From Subdoligranulum sp. (GTDB lineage: Bacteria; Bacillota; Clostridia; Oscillospirales; Ruminococcaceae), in assembly GCA_004555405.1 (NCBI GenBank), contig SFIE01000007.1, positions 62,001 to 126,000 on the forward strand: a DNA stretch of 64,000 bases, given 5' to 3'. The notes under the pieces were generated by a model. The model was not told the DNA's origin, did not search any database, and saw only the letters and a program-made list of their open reading frames with translations. The position numbers and the translations under genes were made by a program. Positions within the stretch are counted from its first letter, which is position 1, and every line of letters starts with the position of its first letter. Below are positions 17,080 through 24,892 of the stretch, piece after piece.

Positions 17080-18036
17080 ATGCTGATCAGCCTGGTGGTA
17101 CCCTGTTATAACGAAGAAGAATCCATGCCGCTGTTTTATGCCGAGGCCAGCCGTGTGGCGGCTCAGATGAAGGAAAGCCACGGCGCGGAGTTTGAATTTA
17201 TTTTTGTGGACGACGGCAGCCGTGACGGCACGCTGCGTGTGGCCCGTGAGCTGCACGCCAAGGACGAACGCGTGCGCTATATTTCGTTTGCCCGCAACTT
17301 TGGCAAGGAATCGGCCATTTATGCAGGCTTACAGGCCAGCAAGGGCGACTATGTGGCCATGCTGGACGCCGACCTGCAGGACCCCCCTGCCCTGCTGCCC
17401 GAAATGCTGGACACTCTGCTGACCGGCGAGTATGACTGCGCGGCCACCCGCCGCACCACCCGCCAGGGCGAGCCGCCCATCCGCAGCTTTTTTGCGCGGC
17501 TGTTCTACCGCATCATCAATAAAATGAGCGACACCGAAATTGTGGACGGTGCCAGAGATTACCGCCTGATGTGCCGCAGCATGGTGGATGCCGTGCTTTC
17601 CATGGGCGAATACAACCGCTTTTCCAAGGGCATTTTCAGCTGGGTGGGCTTTCGCACCAAGTGGTTTGAATATGTGAATGTGGAGCGTGTGGCCGGGGAA
17701 ACCAAGTGGAATTTCTGGAAGCTGTTTTTGTACAGCATCGAGGGCATTGTGGGCTTTACCACCGCCCCGCTGGCACTGGCGGCGCTGGTGGGCCTGGCAT
17801 TCTGTATGCTGGCCTTTGTGATGATCCTTGTGGTGGTGGTGCGCGCCGTGCTGTTTGGCGATCCCACCAGCGGCTGGCCCAGCCTTGTGTGCATTATTTT
17901 GCTGTGCAGCGGTGTGCAGCTGTTCTGCACAGGCATTGTGGGGGAATATCTGGCCAAAACCTATCTGGAAGTTAAGCACCGCCCCATTTATATTGCCCGC
18001 GTGACCGAGCAAAACGACCCCGCAGCCAACCGATGA
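17080..18036 (+). CDS. Family 2 glycosyltransferase, GtrB/dolichol-phosphate-mannosyltransferase type
   Basis: Transfers a sugar from a nucleotide donor, probably to undecaprenyl phosphate at the inner face of the membrane. The GT-A domain has VVPCYNEEESMP, VDDGSRDGT and the metal-binding DADLQDPP. After a conserved amphipathic region (RFSKGIFSWVGF, GETKWNFWKLF), two membrane segments near 235-260 and 270-290 anchor the C-terminus, as in GtrB and YkoT. At 318 residues it is of normal length. The PAP2-type gene upstream may act in the same lipid-linked pathway. Donor sugar unknown. Confidence 0.9.
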   Translation: MLISLVVPCYNEEESMPLFYAEASRVAAQMKESHGAEFEFIFVDDGSRDGTLRVARELHAKDERVRYISFARNFGKESAIYAGLQASKGDYVAMLDADLQDPPALLPEMLDTLLTGEYDCAATRRTTRQGEPPIRSFFARLFYRIINKMSDTEIVDGARDYRLMCRSMVDAVLSMGEYNRFSKGIFSWVGFRTKWFEYVNVERVAGETKWNFWKLFLYSIEGIVGFTTAPLALAALVGLAFCMLAFVMILVVVVRAVLFGDPTSGWPSLVCIILLCSGVQLFCTGIVGEYLAKTYLEVKHRPIYIARVTEQNDPAANR

Positions 18037-18062
18037 TGCAATAACCGATATCCTGAAATGCG

Positions 18063-18110
18063 CAGCGCCCCTTTGGTGTGGAGAATCACCAAAGGGGCGC
18101 TGCTGTTTTT
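18063..18110 (+). terminator. Terminator after the GT2 gene
   Basis: A perfect 16-bp stem (18063-18078 with 18087-18102), 8-nt loop, then CTGTTTTT. Confidence 0.9.
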
Positions 18111-18219
18111 ATAAAGAGAGAAGTAGGAAATATCAAAAAATATTGCCGTTTGCATCACAGGTGAAGGAAAGGCTGACCGGCACCGGTTTTGCCGTTGGTG
18201 TGGGCTTTTCAGAAGCTTA

Positions 18220-18684
18220 TCAGCCTTTTTGCTGTCCCTCTTCTTGTGCCCTGCTCAGCATGAGTTCTGTGATTTCTTCACATGTCAGATCAGAATCCGT
18301 AAAATCCGTGATCGTGGTTTTTGTGTTCACGATCATAACGCCGTTTGTTTTAAAGTAAAACGCCACGATCCCGGCCAGGAGCAAAACCAGCGCCGCCATG
18401 GCGGCAAACACGCACTTTTTGCGCCGAACGGCCTGCGCCTGCCATGCCGTTACTATTTCCGGGGGCTGGCTTTCCAAAAAGTCCTGCACAGCCTCGTAGG
18501 GCTTGCCGCCGATTTGCTCTGCCGCCTGTGCAAAGGTGCAGCCCGGGCAGTTGCCGCAGTAATCCTCTATGGCTGCCCGCGCATAAGCCTCAAAGGCTTT
18601 TCTGGTGCCCCGGCCGGGCAGATATCCCGCACAGGCCTGAAAAAAGCGCTTTTGCTCATGCTCGAATGCTCTGGTTGTTGTCAT
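18220..18684 (-). CDS. Single-pass membrane protein coupled to a PadR regulator
   Basis: Not recognised with certainty. The 154 residues comprise a cytosolic N-terminal half containing a Cys pair (GNCPGC) and Tyr/Arg-rich helix, one membrane segment at about 92-112 (VFAAMAALVLLLAGIVAFYF), and a polar tail. The ATG overlaps the stop of the upstream padR gene as ATGA, so the two are translationally coupled. PadR genes are often followed by a small membrane protein that they regulate, for example DUF1700-like proteins, and this gene has that shape. Function unknown. Confidence 0.65.
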   Translation of the reverse strand: MTTTRAFEHEQKRFFQACAGYLPGRGTRKAFEAYARAAIEDYCGNCPGCTFAQAAEQIGGKPYEAVQDFLESQPPEIVTAWQAQAVRRKKCVFAAMAALVLLLAGIVAFYFKTNGVMIVNTKTTITDFTDSDLTCEEITELMLSRAQEEGQQKG

Positions 18685-19061
18685 CAAAGCGCACCGTCCT
18701 TTTCCAGCAGGCCCTTTAAAATATCCGTAAAGGCAAAAAATTCATCGTGCAGGGCCCGGTAATATTCCAGCCCCGCCTCAGTGGGCGCAAGATAGATGCG
18801 TGCGCGCCCATCCTCGATGCGCTTTTCAGCTTCATAGATATAGGCGTTTTCCAAAAGACGGTGAACGGCAAGATATAAGGTGTTGTAGGTTAGCTTTCCA
18901 TCGGTGGCCTGCTCGATGCTGCGGGTCATCTCATAGGTATACATGGGTTTTTGGCGCAGCATAAATAAGACCAGCATTTCCGTGGTGGCCTTTTTTAAAG
19001 TATCGCGCATTCCCAGCGGCGTGCCGCTGCGATCGGTTTTATCAAGCTGTTGTTTTGCCAT
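18684..19061 (-). CDS. PadR-family transcriptional regulator
   Basis: A 125-residue winged-helix regulator. EMLVLFMLRQKPMYTYEMTRSIEQ is the PadR N-terminal recognition domain, and LTYNTLYLAVHRLLENAYI forms the wing region, followed by a C-terminal dimerisation helix. PadR proteins commonly repress genes for envelope stress, antibiotic resistance or phenolic-acid response. It is the first gene of a two-gene minus-strand unit with the membrane protein. The palindrome GGTGTACACC at 19078-19087 just upstream of its start is a possible operator. Confidence 0.88.
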   Translation of the reverse strand: MAKQQLDKTDRSGTPLGMRDTLKKATTEMLVLFMLRQKPMYTYEMTRSIEQATDGKLTYNTLYLAVHRLLENAYIYEAEKRIEDGRARIYLAPTEAGLEYYRALHDEFFAFTDILKGLLEKDGAL

Positions 19062-19077
19062 TTTCTTTTCCTCAGGG

Positions 19078-19087
19078 GGTGTACACC
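19078..19087 (-). promoter_or_regulatory. Possible PadR operator palindrome
   Basis: GGTGTACACC is a perfect 10-bp palindrome 16 nt before the padR start. PadR sites often contain a TGTACA-like core, so autoregulation is plausible; this is an inference. Confidence 0.35.
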
Positions 19088-19290
19088 GTTACTATACCAT
19101 TATATTTTATTTTACGCAATACTATTCATTGACAAACATAGAAAACCTGATAAAATAAAATTAAGGATCGGGCGTTTTTTCGGATAAAACCGTAAAAATT
19201 TACAGAAAAGCCAAAATTTCAAAGGCGGTCGCCTGCCGCTGTTGCCTTGCTGCTTTTCGAGGGCGCACACCGATCCGTAAGGAGGAAATG

Positions 19291-19659
19291 ATGGATCTGG
19301 GAATGCTGATTGCAACGCTGGCGCTGACCATTGCCTACCAGCTTTGGGGAAAAAGCTACGCCATGCAGAATTTTGATCTTACCTTTACTCTGATGTATCG
19401 GGCTGTTATCCTGCCGCTGTTTTTGTTTTATCTGGGCCGCGTGATCGTAAAATGCCTGTCGGCAAAGCACCTGCCGGCCATCTTCAGCCGCAAAAGCTGT
19501 CGGCTGCTGTGCGTGCTGATCTGGGCGCTGCATTTTGGCCTGATTTTGGGTGTTCGGTATTTGCAATGGAACTATCACGCCGCCCTTGGCATTACCTGCC
19601 CGTGGATATTTTTGCTGGTGGGCCTTGGCAGCCTGCTGTATGAAAACGAGAATCTGTGA
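19291..19659 (+). CDS. Small four-helix membrane protein, unknown function
   Basis: Not recognised. The 122 residues contain about four hydrophobic segments (near 4-20, 32-50, 70-90 and 95-115) with a short basic loop (KHLPAIFSRKSCR). Two ATG codons are adjacent; the second (19291) is preferred because GGAGG lies 5 nt before it. The next gene starts 15 nt after its stop, so the pair is probably an operon. No enzymatic motif is visible. Confidence 0.6.
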   Translation: MDLGMLIATLALTIAYQLWGKSYAMQNFDLTFTLMYRAVILPLFLFYLGRVIVKCLSAKHLPAIFSRKSCRLLCVLIWALHFGLILGVRYLQWNYHAALGITCPWIFLLVGLGSLLYENENL

Positions 19660-19674
19660 TAAAGGAGAACCGCT

Positions 19675-20139
19675 ATGGTTTATCGTTTTTGGAAAGCCGC
19701 CGGTTGGCTGGGCTGCGCCGTGACCGGTGCGCTGTTTGTGCTTGCTTTTTTGCTTTGCAGCCAGCCGATCTGGCCCGAGCATTTTTTGTTCCCCGGCTAC
19801 AGCTATGCCCAGTGGCAGGCGATGCTGGCCGGGCCGCACCCCGCCGGGCCTGCCCTTTTTGTGCAGAACTGCGTTTTTCTGCTGGATCGGTTTCTGCTGG
19901 CAGAGCTGGGGCTTTGCCTGATGATCCGGCTTTCGTGGCGCGAGCTGCCGCTGAAATACAGCCTGAGCCTTGTGGCCGCCGGGCTTTTGCTGGGCTGCGG
20001 GCTGCTGTATTACAACTATCAAACGGTGTGGTATAAAACCCACATGCTGCTGAGCCTTCCGCTGGCTCTGGCGCTGGTGTGGCCCGTGTATTCGCTGATG
20101 GTTTTCTGCAAAAACAGGGCCCGCCAGAATTCACAGTGA
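19675..20139 (+). CDS. Four-helix membrane protein, unknown function
   Basis: Not recognised. The 154 residues have hydrophobic segments near 7-27, 60-85, 95-115 and 120-145, with a short extracytoplasmic stretch after the first (FPGYSYAQWQAML). Translation starts at an ATG preceded by AAAGGAGAACC. It directly follows another small membrane gene, and the two proteins may act together. Neither has catalytic residues that I can identify. Confidence 0.6.
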   Translation: MVYRFWKAAGWLGCAVTGALFVLAFLLCSQPIWPEHFLFPGYSYAQWQAMLAGPHPAGPALFVQNCVFLLDRFLLAELGLCLMIRLSWRELPLKYSLSLVAAGLLLGCGLLYYNYQTVWYKTHMLLSLPLALALVWPVYSLMVFCKNRARQNSQ

Positions 20140-20228
20140 AAAACATAGAATACTATAAAGAATAAGTGCAGCACCGCTGCGGAAGTTGCCTTCCCGGGTG
20201 CTGCACTTAGCTTTATTTTATGCAAAGG

Positions 20229-20543
20229 TTACTCAGCAAACTTTACGGCAGTGCCGTAGGCAATGCACTCGGCTGCGCCCTGCATCACGCTGGAAGAGCC
20301 ATAGCGCATGGCCACAATGGCATCGGCCCCCATGGCCTCGGCCTCCTTCACCATGCGGCCCGTGGCGATCTGGCGTGCCTCGCCCAGCATTTCGGTGTAG
20401 GCGGTGATCTCGCCGCCCACCAGCGTTTTCATGCCGGACATAAAATCCTTGCCAAAGTTTTTGCTCTGCACGGTGCTGCCCTTTACCAGGCCCAGAACCT
20501 CGAGCTTTTTGCCGGGGATATTCTCAGTAGTTACGATAATCAT
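20229..20543 (-). CDS. YbjQ/UPF0145 family protein
   Basis: A 104-residue homopentamer-forming family of unknown biochemical role. IIVTTENIPGKKLEVLGLVKGSTV and GRMVKEAEAMGADAIVAMRY with a C-terminal AYGTAVK are the family hallmarks. The start at 20543 follows GGAGAAG and lies inside the 3' end of the merR-type gene, so the two overlap by 20 nt and are probably co-translated. A longer in-frame upstream extension lacks family similarity. Confidence 0.85.
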   Translation of the reverse strand: MIIVTTENIPGKKLEVLGLVKGSTVQSKNFGKDFMSGMKTLVGGEITAYTEMLGEARQIATGRMVKEAEAMGADAIVAMRYGSSSVMQGAAECIAYGTAVKFAE

Positions 20544-21177
20544 TTTCTTCTCCTCCTTTGATTTCTTTAAACCGGGTATACAGGGCGGCCAACACGCCCG
20601 CGATCGGCACAAGGATCACAGCAAACAAAAAAACGGCAATGGGCAGCGGCGGCGCATTTTGCGGGTCGGTCACGAAAGCCCAGATCAAAATGGCCAGCAC
20701 AAAGAGCATGATGACCAAAAAGCTGCCCGCCCCCAGCAGTGCGCCCAGATACTTTTTGCGTTTGGTATCCTGTTTTTTGATATCCACAAAACAAACCCCC
20801 TTTTTCTGCTGCTGCATAGCAGCGGCCAGGCATTCATCGGGGTCCAGCTCAGCCAGCGAGGCCGCGCCCGCAGCCAGATGATCGCACAGATCCCGCGCGG
20901 CGTTCAGGCTTCGGCTGCGGTCCTCCAGCAGGGTCTGCTGGCGGCCAAGGCCGCTTTGCAGGCTTTGCTCCCCCGCCAGCATTGAGCGGATCTCCGCAAT
21001 GGGAAAATCCAGCATACGCAAAAGGCGAATGATCTTGAGCGTGCGCACATCGGCATCGGAATAGGTGCGATAGCTGTTGCCCTTTTCCCGCGCCGGTGTA
21101 AGCAGCTTTTCCTGCTCATAAAAGCGGATGTTTTTGGCGGTAACGCCTGCCTGCTCGGCGGCTTCGTTGATGCGCAT
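20524..21177 (-). CDS. MerR-family regulator with C-terminal membrane segments
   Basis: Residues 1-70 are a MerR winged helix (MRINEAAEQAGVTAKNIRFYEQEKLL, then SYRTYSDADVRTLKIIRLLRML). A coiled-coil region follows, then two strongly hydrophobic segments at about 145-168 and 178-200, giving a 217-residue protein that should sit in the membrane with its DNA-binding head inside. No Cys-based metal site typical of MerR or CueR is present. Its 3' end overlaps the ybjQ-like gene, whose product may be part of the same response. Ligand unknown. Confidence 0.82.
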   Translation of the reverse strand: MRINEAAEQAGVTAKNIRFYEQEKLLTPAREKGNSYRTYSDADVRTLKIIRLLRMLDFPIAEIRSMLAGEQSLQSGLGRQQTLLEDRSRSLNAARDLCDHLAAGAASLAELDPDECLAAAMQQQKKGVCFVDIKKQDTKRKKYLGALLGAGSFLVIMLFVLAILIWAFVTDPQNAPPLPIAVFLFAVILVPIAGVLAALYTRFKEIKGGEENDYRNY

Positions 21178-21290
21178 GGCTGCGGCCCCCTTTGTTTCTG
21201 GCCTTACTATACACCTTCCAGAAAGGGGAAGGTCAAGAGGAAAAATAAAAATCGTACAATATAATAAATTTTCAAGGCTGCCGCAGCGCT

Positions 21291-22475
21291 TTAGAAGTAC
21301 ATTTTGATCTGGAATTTATCCTCGGTCTTTTTTTCCTGCACCACGATATGCTCGTGGTTGAAATCAAATTTCACATCCAGACAATCCTCGGTGTTGCCGG
21401 TCAGGCGCAAAAGATCCTCTACACGGCGCTGCTCTTCCTTGGTGTAAAACAGATAGCTGCTGCCCTCGCGCTTGGCGCGGCCGGTGCGGCCGATGCGGTG
21501 GGTGTAATGTTCGTTTTCGCTGGGCACATCATAGTTCACCACGGCATCCACATCCGAAACATCAATGCCGCGGGCCGCCACATCGGTGGCCACCAGCATG
21601 GCGATCTGCCCTTCGCGGAAGCGAGTCATAATGCGGTTGCGCTCGGCCTGGCTTAAATCGCCGTGCAGGCAGTCCACGCTGAAATTCAGGCGCGCAAGCT
21701 GATTGCACAGCGTGGCCGTGGTGAACTTGGTGTTGCAGAACACCATCACGCGCTTGTAGCCCTCGCCGATCACCAGCTGCGCCAGATCCCCCAGCTTGTC
21801 GCGGTTGGTTGTCAGCAGCTTATACTGGGCGATCTTGGGCATACTTTCCAGCTTGGGCTGCACGGTCACCTCGGCGGCATCGTGCTGATACAGCCAGCCG
21901 ATGTCCATCACTTCGCGGCTGATGGTGGCGCTGAACATGGAAAGGCTTTTGCGGTTTTTCATCAGGTCAATGATATGCCGCACATCCTTGTAAAAGCCCA
22001 TGTTCAGCATTTCGTCGGCTTCGTCCAGCACCACGGTTTCCACGGCGCTCACATCAATGGTGCGGCGCTTGTAATGGTCCATCAGGCGGCCCGGCGTGGC
22101 CACAATGATCTGGCAGCCCTTTTGCAGCTTTTCGGCCTGCCGCTGCATATTTGCGCCGCCATACAGGCACGCAATGCGCACCTCGGGCATAAACTGGCAC
22201 AAATTCTGCAGCTCGGCTGCGATCTGCTGTGCCAGCTCACGGGTGGGGGCCAAAATCACTGCCTGCGGCACCTTTTTCTCTTTTTGGATGCGCTCGATCA
22301 CCGGAATGCCGAAGGCACAGGTTTTGCCCGTGCCCGTGGGGGCCTTGGCGATCATATCGTGGCCTGCCATCATTAAGGGAATGGCCTTTTCCTGCACCTC
22401 GGTCATTTCCGTAAAGCCCATTGCCTCCACCGCACGGCGGATCTCGGGGCTGACATTGAGTTCTGCGTATTTCAT
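21291..22475 (-). CDS. DEAD-box ATP-dependent RNA helicase
   Basis: A compact 394-residue RNA helicase. Motifs run in order: Q-motif region, APTGTGKT (I), APTRELAQQ (Ia), ATPGRLMDH (Ib), LDEADEM (II), MFSATI (III), then ARGIDVSDV (V) and HRIGRTGRAKR (VI). It lacks the long basic C-terminal extension of CshA or DeaD, so it resembles a minimal RhlE/eIF4A-like helicase acting in RNA unwinding, ribosome assembly or mRNA decay. It appears monocistronic. Confidence 0.92.
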   Translation of the reverse strand: MKYAELNVSPEIRRAVEAMGFTEMTEVQEKAIPLMMAGHDMIAKAPTGTGKTCAFGIPVIERIQKEKKVPQAVILAPTRELAQQIAAELQNLCQFMPEVRIACLYGGANMQRQAEKLQKGCQIIVATPGRLMDHYKRRTIDVSAVETVVLDEADEMLNMGFYKDVRHIIDLMKNRKSLSMFSATISREVMDIGWLYQHDAAEVTVQPKLESMPKIAQYKLLTTNRDKLGDLAQLVIGEGYKRVMVFCNTKFTTATLCNQLARLNFSVDCLHGDLSQAERNRIMTRFREGQIAMLVATDVAARGIDVSDVDAVVNYDVPSENEHYTHRIGRTGRAKREGSSYLFYTKEEQRRVEDLLRLTGNTEDCLDVKFDFNHEHIVVQEKKTEDKFQIKMYF

Positions 22476-22612
22476 GGATCTTTTATACCTTTCTGTTGAT
22501 GCCCAGCCGCTTTTTTTTCAAAGCCCGGGCGCATTCCTGCGGCAGAAAGCCGCGTGGGGTCACATATAGAATAAGTATAGCATATTTTGGCTGCAAGCGC
22601 CATACAAGCGCG

Positions 22613-22647
22613 CAAAAAGGCCGCCCGAACACACTTCGGGCGGCCTT
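22613..22647 (-). terminator. Terminator after thiC
   Basis: On the minus strand an 11-bp GC-rich stem (GGCCGCCCGAA with its complement, about 22619-22645) is followed by five T residues. Confidence 0.85.
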
Positions 22648-22660
22648 GCGGGCAAAGAGT

Positions 22661-23971
22661 TTACAGAATGTCGATATGCTCGCCGTTCAGGGCTTTGTTC
22701 ATGCTGCGCACGGCGCAGAATTTGCCGCACATACTGCAGGTGTCGCTGTGGTCATCCTCGGGCAGGCGGTCATCTCGAATGGCCTTGGCGGTTTTGGGGT
22801 CAATGGCGCAGGCAAACTGTGCATCCCAGTCCAGTGCGCGGCGGGCATCGGCCATTTTATCGTCGATATCACGCGCATGGGGAATCCCCTTGGCAATGTC
22901 GGCGGCGTGGGCGGCGATTTTCGAGGCCACAATGCCCTGGCGCACATCCTGCACATTGGGCAGGGCCAGATGCTCGGCGGGGGTGACATAGCACAGGAAG
23001 GCTGCGCCGCTCATGGCCGCCACAGCGCCGCCGATGGCTGCGGTGATATGGTCATAGCCCGGGGCGATATCCGTTACCAGGGGGCCCAGCACATAGAAAG
23101 GAGCCCCCATGCAGATGCTCTTTTGCACTTCCATGTTGGCAGCCACCTGATTCAGAGGCACATGGCCGGGGCCTTCCACCATCACCTGCACATTGTGGGC
23201 CCATGCGCGCTTGGTCAGCTCGCCCAAACGCACCAGCTCTTCGATCTGGCACACATCGGTGGCATCGGCCAGGCAGCCGGGGCGGCAGGCATCGCCCAGC
23301 GAAATGGTGACATCGTGCTCTTCGCAGATCTCCAGAATTTCATCGTAATGCTCATAGAAGGGGTTTTCCTCGCCCGTCATGCACATCCATGCAAACACCA
23401 GCGAGCCGCCGCGGCTCACAATGTTCATCTTGCGCTTGTGCTTGCGGATCTGGTCAATGGTTTTGCGGGTGATGCCGCAGTGCAGGGTCACAAAGTCCAC
23501 ACCGTCCTCGGCGTGCAGGCGCACCACATCCACAAAATCCTGGGCAGTAAGCTCGGAAAGATCGCGCTGATAGTGGATCACCGAGTCATACACAGGCACG
23601 GTGCCGATCATGGCAGGGCACTCGGCGGTGAGCTTCCGGCGGAACGGCTGGGTGTTGCCGTGGCTGGAAAGATCCATAATGGCCTCGGCGCCCATTTCCA
23701 CGGCGCTCATCACCTTTTGCATTTCAATGTTGTAATCCTTGCAGTCGCGCGATACGCCCAGGTTTACATTGATCTTGGTGCGCAGCATACTGCCAACGCC
23801 CTCAGGGTTCAGGCACTTGTGATGCTTGTTGGCCGGAATGGCCACCTTGCCCTCGGCCACCAGCGCGCGAATTTCCTCGGCGGTGCGGTATTCTTTTTGG
23901 GCCACAGCCTCCATTTCGGGGGTGATGATGCCCTTGCGGGCGGCGTCCATCTGGGTGGTATAGCTTTGCAT
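22661..23971 (-). CDS. thiC: Phosphomethylpyrimidine synthase ThiC
   Basis: Radical-SAM enzyme that rearranges aminoimidazole ribotide into hydroxymethylpyrimidine phosphate for thiamine synthesis. The C-terminal CSMCGKFCAVR is the atypical CxxCxxxxC iron-sulfur motif specific to ThiC, and the barrel has DLSSHGNTQPFRR, the VTLHCGITRKT stretch and EGPGHVPLNQ. The 436 residues fit the short bacterial form without the N-terminal extension. A TPP riboswitch with its own terminator precedes it, so excess thiamine pyrophosphate should shut it off. No other thi gene is in the window. Confidence 0.97.
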   Translation of the reverse strand: MQSYTTQMDAARKGIITPEMEAVAQKEYRTAEEIRALVAEGKVAIPANKHHKCLNPEGVGSMLRTKINVNLGVSRDCKDYNIEMQKVMSAVEMGAEAIMDLSSHGNTQPFRRKLTAECPAMIGTVPVYDSVIHYQRDLSELTAQDFVDVVRLHAEDGVDFVTLHCGITRKTIDQIRKHKRKMNIVSRGGSLVFAWMCMTGEENPFYEHYDEILEICEEHDVTISLGDACRPGCLADATDVCQIEELVRLGELTKRAWAHNVQVMVEGPGHVPLNQVAANMEVQKSICMGAPFYVLGPLVTDIAPGYDHITAAIGGAVAAMSGAAFLCYVTPAEHLALPNVQDVRQGIVASKIAAHAADIAKGIPHARDIDDKMADARRALDWDAQFACAIDPKTAKAIRDDRLPEDDHSDTCSMCGKFCAVRSMNKALNGEHIDIL

Positions 23972-24002
23972 GGGGAATTCTCCTTTCCTTATGATCCCTG
24001 TG

Positions 24003-24043
24003 AAAACAAAAAACAGGAGATGACCCGTTACGGCATCTCCTGT
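24003..24043 (-). terminator. Riboswitch-controlled terminator upstream of thiC
   Basis: An arm of 10 bp (ACAGGAGATG with its complement, 24013-24043) is followed on the minus strand by a T-rich run, between the TPP aptamer and the thiC start. Confidence 0.85.
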
Positions 24044-24062
24044 AAAAACTCATAGCACAGAT

Positions 24063-24152
24063 GACTTCCTACGGCGGCATTATCCGCATCAGGTTAAAGG
24101 GTCGAAGTTGGATCACTTCCTCTCAGCCTGCTCTCACAAGCTCCCCTGTTTT
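24063..24152 (-). ncRNA. TPP riboswitch (THI element)
   Basis: Read on the minus strand, the conserved blocks appear in order: GGGGAGC, GGCTGAGAGGAAG, GACCCTTTAACCTGATGCGG, then ATAATGCCGCCGTAGGAA. These are the J3-2 CUGAGA and pyrophosphate-sensor CCUGAUC-like segments of the thiamine pyrophosphate aptamer. The terminator at 24003-24043 is its expression platform. Confidence 0.96.
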
Positions 24153-24301
24153 TGATTTATTTATATTTTACTGCAGCTTACGGCAAAGAGCAAGCGTTTT
24201 TTGCCGGGGCTTTGAAAGCTGTATAGGAAACAATCGCACAAAAGTCCATATTTTTAAAACCCCGGTTTTCTTATTTTTATAGAGAAATTTGTATTTTTCT
24301 C

Positions 24302-24330
24302 TTGTATCCCACGGCTGATTCCTCTATAAT
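24302..24330 (+). promoter_or_regulatory. Promoter of mgsA
   Basis: TTGTAT (24302-24307) and TATAAT (24325-24330) with a 17-nt spacer. Confidence 0.7.
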
Positions 24331-24408
24331 AATAAAAGAATAAGTAAAATTGTATGCTGTTTGCTTTTTCATAAATTTATCAAGCCGGAAAGGAGGATAC
24401 ACTCCCCT

Positions 24409-24813
24409 ATGAATATCGCTCTCATTGCTCACGATTCCCGCAAAGAACTGCTGGGGCAGCTTTGTACGGCTTATGTGCGTATTTTTTCCAAGCACAATCT
24501 GGTGGCCACGGCTGTTACGGGCCATTTTCTGCATGAGGCCACCGGCTTAAATATCACCAGTCTGTATCCCGGCTCGCGCGGCGGTGCGGAACAGATCGCT
24601 GCCAAGGTGGCCTGCGGTGAAGTGGATCTGCTGTTCTTCTTCCGTGATCCCGTAAACGCCAAACCCAGCGAACCCAACGATCAGTTTTTGCTGCGCCAGT
24701 GCGATATGTACAACATTCCGGTTGCCACCAACATTGCCACGGCTGAGGTGCTGATCCACGGCCTGGAAAACGGCGATCTGGATTGGCTGGCGGCGCTGCA
24801 TCACTCCGGCTGA
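24409..24813 (+). CDS. mgsA: Methylglyoxal synthase
   Basis: Converts dihydroxyacetone phosphate to methylglyoxal and phosphate, a bypass of lower glycolysis under phosphate limitation. The 134 residues contain ALIAHDSRKELL, TGHFLHEATG, GGAEQIAAKVA and the family signature around LLFFFRDPVNAKP followed by YNIPVATNIATAE, including the catalytic Asp region. The start is the ATG at 24409, preceded by AAGGAGGAT; a TTG further upstream is in frame but not homologous. Monocistronic, ended by a hairpin. Confidence 0.95.
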   Translation: MNIALIAHDSRKELLGQLCTAYVRIFSKHNLVATAVTGHFLHEATGLNITSLYPGSRGGAEQIAAKVACGEVDLLFFFRDPVNAKPSEPNDQFLLRQCDMYNIPVATNIATAEVLIHGLENGDLDWLAALHHSG

Positions 24814-24834
24814 TCCCCCACAAACACAAAATTC

Positions 24835-24877
24835 CCCCGGCTTTCTGCTTTTTCAGGCGAAAGCCGGGGTTTTCTTT
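24835..24877. terminator. Terminator between mgsA and argD
   Basis: A stem with CCCCGGCTTTC pairing with GAAAGCCGGGG (about 24835-24869), followed by TTTTCTTTT; it can serve both convergent genes. Confidence 0.8.
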
Positions 24878-24892
24878 TACCTTATCTTATGC

